Shown here in pieces: positions 42,567 to 44,488 of a stretch of 44,488 nt of DNA. The notes under the pieces are model-generated. The model saw nothing but the letters and a program-made list of their open reading frames with translations, searched no databases and was not told where the DNA came from. A program made the position numbers and the translations under genes. Source of the stretch: an uncultured Acidimicrobiales bacterium (GTDB lineage: Bacteria > Actinomycetota > Acidimicrobiia > Acidimicrobiales > SZUA-35); the NCBI GenBank assembly GCA_938009905.1, contig CALLGK010000042.1:1-44488 (forward strand). Direction: 5' to 3'. The number at the start of each line of letters is the position of its first letter. The first letter of the stretch is position 1.

Positions 42567-42942
42567 TCGTGTTCGCCGCCTAACCGACCACGAGCTTGAC
42601 GTCTACGACGTCGTCGACAGAGAGCTCGCGGCAAAGGTTCGCGTTGTCGACATCCCGCTCGTGCCTGGCGGGTTCGCCGGCATCACGCTCGGTCGATTTG
42701 TGTGCCTGGCCGAACCGCAACCGACAACCGGCACCAGCACGCTGCTGGCCCACGAGCTTGTCCATGTGCAGCAATGGCACGACGAGGGAATCCCGAAATT
42801 CCTCTGGGCGTATCTGCGCTCGTTTACGAGCGGGCTACGCACGCACCGGTCGTGGAACCAGGCCTATCGGCACATTCCTCATGAGGTTGCCGCCCGTGCT
42901 GCTGCCGACCACTGGGCCCAACGTCAGAACCAGCGGCGCTGA
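42559..42942 (+). CDS. Small HExxH zinc-protease-like protein
   Basis: 127 aa from ATG at 42559, overlapping the GNAT stop by 8 bp. H-E-L-V-H (LLAHELVHVQQWHDEG) is a zincin HExxH motif, in a context like DUF4157-type proteins. A conserved-looking tail (HRSWNQAYRHIPHEVAARAA) offers a possible third ligand (Glu in PHEVAA). No signal peptide or membrane helix. Role unknown; peptidase activity is inferred from the motif only. It ends exactly next to the convergent acyl-CoA synthetase stop. Confidence 0.72.
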   Translation: MSSRVRRLTDHELDVYDVVDRELAAKVRVVDIPLVPGGFAGITLGRFVCLAEPQPTTGTSTLLAHELVHVQQWHDEGIPKFLWAYLRSFTSGLRTHRSWNQAYRHIPHEVAARAAADHWAQRQNQRR

Positions 42943-44488
42943 TCAGTTCGCAGCGGCATAGGTGTCGCGCAGCTGCCGTTTGAGAATCTTGTTCGAACCC
43001 GTCTTGGGGATCTCATCGGCGAACTCGATGCGACGAGGAACCTTGTAGCCGGCGAGATGCTCTCGAGCGAACGACTCGACGCCTGCTGCATCAAGCCCGG
43101 CCGTTCCCGGCTCGTCGTTGGTCACCACGATGGCGCAGACCGACTCACCCCACTCTTCTGATGGGATCCCGATCACCGCAACCTCGTAGATCTGAGGATG
43201 ACGCTCGAGCGCCGCTTCGATTTCAGCCGGATAGATGTTCATGCCACCGCTGATGATCATGTCCTTCTTGCGGTCACAGATGTAATAGAAGCCCTCGTCG
43301 TCGCGATACGCGATGTCGCCAACCGTCTGCCAGCCGTCTCGTTCGTCTGCGAGGAACTTCTCTTCCGCCTTGTAGTACGTCTCGAGCACCGACTCAGCTC
43401 GCACGTAGAGCTCGCCAGGCGTGTTGTTCTCGGTGACCTGGTTACCGTCGTCATCAAACAGCGCGATCTCAACCATCGGTGCGATCTTGCCGCACGATCC
43501 CGGCTTGCGCATTTGGTCTTCTGGGGCCAAAACCGTGTTGACGCCGAGTTCGGTTGAGCCGTAGACCTCCCAAAGCGACTCAGGCGGGAAGTTCTCGACG
43601 TACGACTCTTTCAGGGCGAACGACCACGGAGCAGCGTTGGCGATCATGATCTTCATCGACGAGGTGTCGTACTTGGCCTTTGTCTCCTCGTCGAGGTTGC
43701 ACACCATGCGCACTGGTGTCGGGGCCGAGAAGGTCGACGAGCAGCGATAGGTGTCGATCAGGCGGAGCCAATCCTCAGCATCAAACTTGTGCTGCACCAC
43801 AACGGTGTTGCCCAGACGATGGGCGATGGCCGCGAATGCACCAGGCCCGGAGTGATACAGGGGGCCGCAGGTGATGTACACCAGCCCGGCCTCGTAGCCG
43901 ACGAGATCGAGCAGGGCCTGCCGTTGTTCGAGGCCGACGCCTGTTCGCTTGACTGCGCCCTTCGGATTGCCGGTCGTACCGCTCGTGTAGATCATGGTTC
44001 CCGCCAGCGACTGGTCACGCACAAGCGGCACGTCAGGTCCGAGGAAGTCTGACTCGGCGATCTGACCGTCAGGCAATACCGACGGCTCGGACGGCCCGTC
44101 GAAGATGACGACCGTTTCGACTTTCGGAATCCGATCGCGGATTCGATCCAGGAGCGGCGCATAGGCGACGTCAGCCCACACGAAGACGGCGTCAGAATTG
44201 TCGATCACATAGACCGATTCGTCATCCGTGAGCCGGTAATTCAACGGCACAGCAACAACGCCAGCCTTGCGGGCGCCGTGCATGAACGCCATGAGCTCAA
44301 GTGAGTTCTGCCCGAGCCAGAGCACCTTCTCGCCAGGGTCGACCCCGCTCTCGGCCAGGCCGTTCGCGATCTGATTGGTGTATCGGTCGAGCTCACCGAA
44401 GTTCATGGTTCTCGCCAGCCGGCCAGGCCGATCGTCGATGATCGCGATCTTGTCTGGCAGCGCTTGAGCGTGTGCGGTGAGCGAGTCC
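42943..44488 (-). CDS. Acyl-CoA synthetase (AMP-binding family), 5' end cut by the right edge
   Basis: 515 codons are visible. The frame is open to the last base: before the Met at 44406 comes DSLTAHAQALPDKIAIIDDR, which is a normal N-terminus of the family, so 44406 is internal. Motifs: MIYTSGTTGNPKGAVK (P-loop), YGSTELG, GWQTVGDIAYRDDEGFYY, DRKKDMIISGGMNIYPAEIE and the C-terminal catalytic Lys in PKTGSNKILKRQL. It activates a carboxylic acid as an acyl-adenylate then CoA thioester, probably a fatty or aromatic acid. It reads leftwards, converging on the metalloprotease-like gene with no gap. Confidence 0.92.
   Translation of the reverse strand, partial: DSLTAHAQALPDKIAIIDDRPGRLARTMNFGELDRYTNQIANGLAESGVDPGEKVLWLGQNSLELMAFMHGARKAGVVAVPLNYRLTDDESVYVIDNSDAVFVWADVAYAPLLDRIRDRIPKVETVVIFDGPSEPSVLPDGQIAESDFLGPDVPLVRDQSLAGTMIYTSGTTGNPKGAVKRTGVGLEQRQALLDLVGYEAGLVYITCGPLYHSGPGAFAAIAHRLGNTVVVQHKFDAEDWLRLIDTYRCSSTFSAPTPVRMVCNLDEETKAKYDTSSMKIMIANAAPWSFALKESYVENFPPESLWEVYGSTELGVNTVLAPEDQMRKPGSCGKIAPMVEIALFDDDGNQVTENNTPGELYVRAESVLETYYKAEEKFLADERDGWQTVGDIAYRDDEGFYYICDRKKDMIISGGMNIYPAEIEAALERHPQIYEVAVIGIPSEEWGESVCAIVVTNDEPGTAGLDAAGVESFAREHLAGYKVPRRIEFADEIPKTGSNKILKRQLRDTYAAAN

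Overview
The window is high-GC actinobacterial chromosome with no phage, transposase or CRISPR signature and no recognisable tRNA or rRNA. Lineage markers are a WhiB-type iron-sulfur regulator, DUF3097, DUF2510, an MptB-like polyprenol-phosphomannose-dependent mannosyltransferase, a HelD-type RNA polymerase-associated helicase and a mycoredoxin-like glutaredoxin. The gene style (frequent GTG starts, overlapping genes, small type VII-like helical proteins, excisionase-type B12-binding regulators) would suit an Acidimicrobiia member such as an Ilumatobacter relative. That placement is an inference from gene content, not a match.

Layout. 1-408: the 5' end of a Thr-rich lipoprotein gene running off the left edge, then two tandem palindromic repeats. 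409-4585: an NfuA-like Fe-S carrier, a GT87-like membrane mannosyltransferase and a fusion of an MptB-like GT-C mannosyltransferase with a polyprenol-phosphate-mannose-synthase-like GT2 domain. 4584-12461: a compact type VII (ESX/WXG100)-like locus. It has a 164-aa WXG protein, a 124-aa helical partner, a 622-aa protein with a helical N-terminus and an EF-hand, a secreted DUF4214 protein and a convergent EccC/FtsK-like ATPase. The two ends of this locus carry a related 26-bp promoter-region element (20/26 identical). 12480-16736: a four-gene minus-strand operon (SDR, PatB-type aminotransferase, leucine-dehydrogenase-like enzyme, nitroreductase-SRPBCC fusion). 16815-24630: ABC-F ATPase, SGNH hydrolase, DUF3097, GGDEF-EAL protein, a tail-anchored Swt1-type HEPN protein, an alpha/beta-hydrolase lacking its nucleophile serine, and an SDR. 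24692-27909: site-2 protease, AI-2E/PerM transporter, glutaredoxin, small basic protein.

28030-33842: a B12-binding regulator with a CarH-type Wx9EH motif, ending in an intrinsic terminator; a perfect LexA-type palindrome; then a type IIA topoisomerase pair in A-then-B order. The A subunit lacks a GyrA box and the B subunit has a Lys/Ala-rich N-terminus. 33754-37769 (minus): endonuclease/exonuclease/phosphatase protein, DUF2510 membrane protein, HelD. 37877-40355: a second B12-binding CarH-like regulator, WhiB, and ferrochelatase. 40391-44488: ABC1/UbiB-like kinase, GNAT acetyltransferase, small HExxH protein, and an acyl-CoA synthetase cut by the right edge.

Together these cover envelope glycan assembly, a minimal putative type VII export system under shared control, haem and B12/light-type sensing, and a DNA topology module that looks SOS-responsive. 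The most interesting systems are the type VII-like locus with its paired element, the LexA box ahead of the topoisomerase pair, the two B12 photoreceptor-like regulators and the membrane-anchored HEPN protein.
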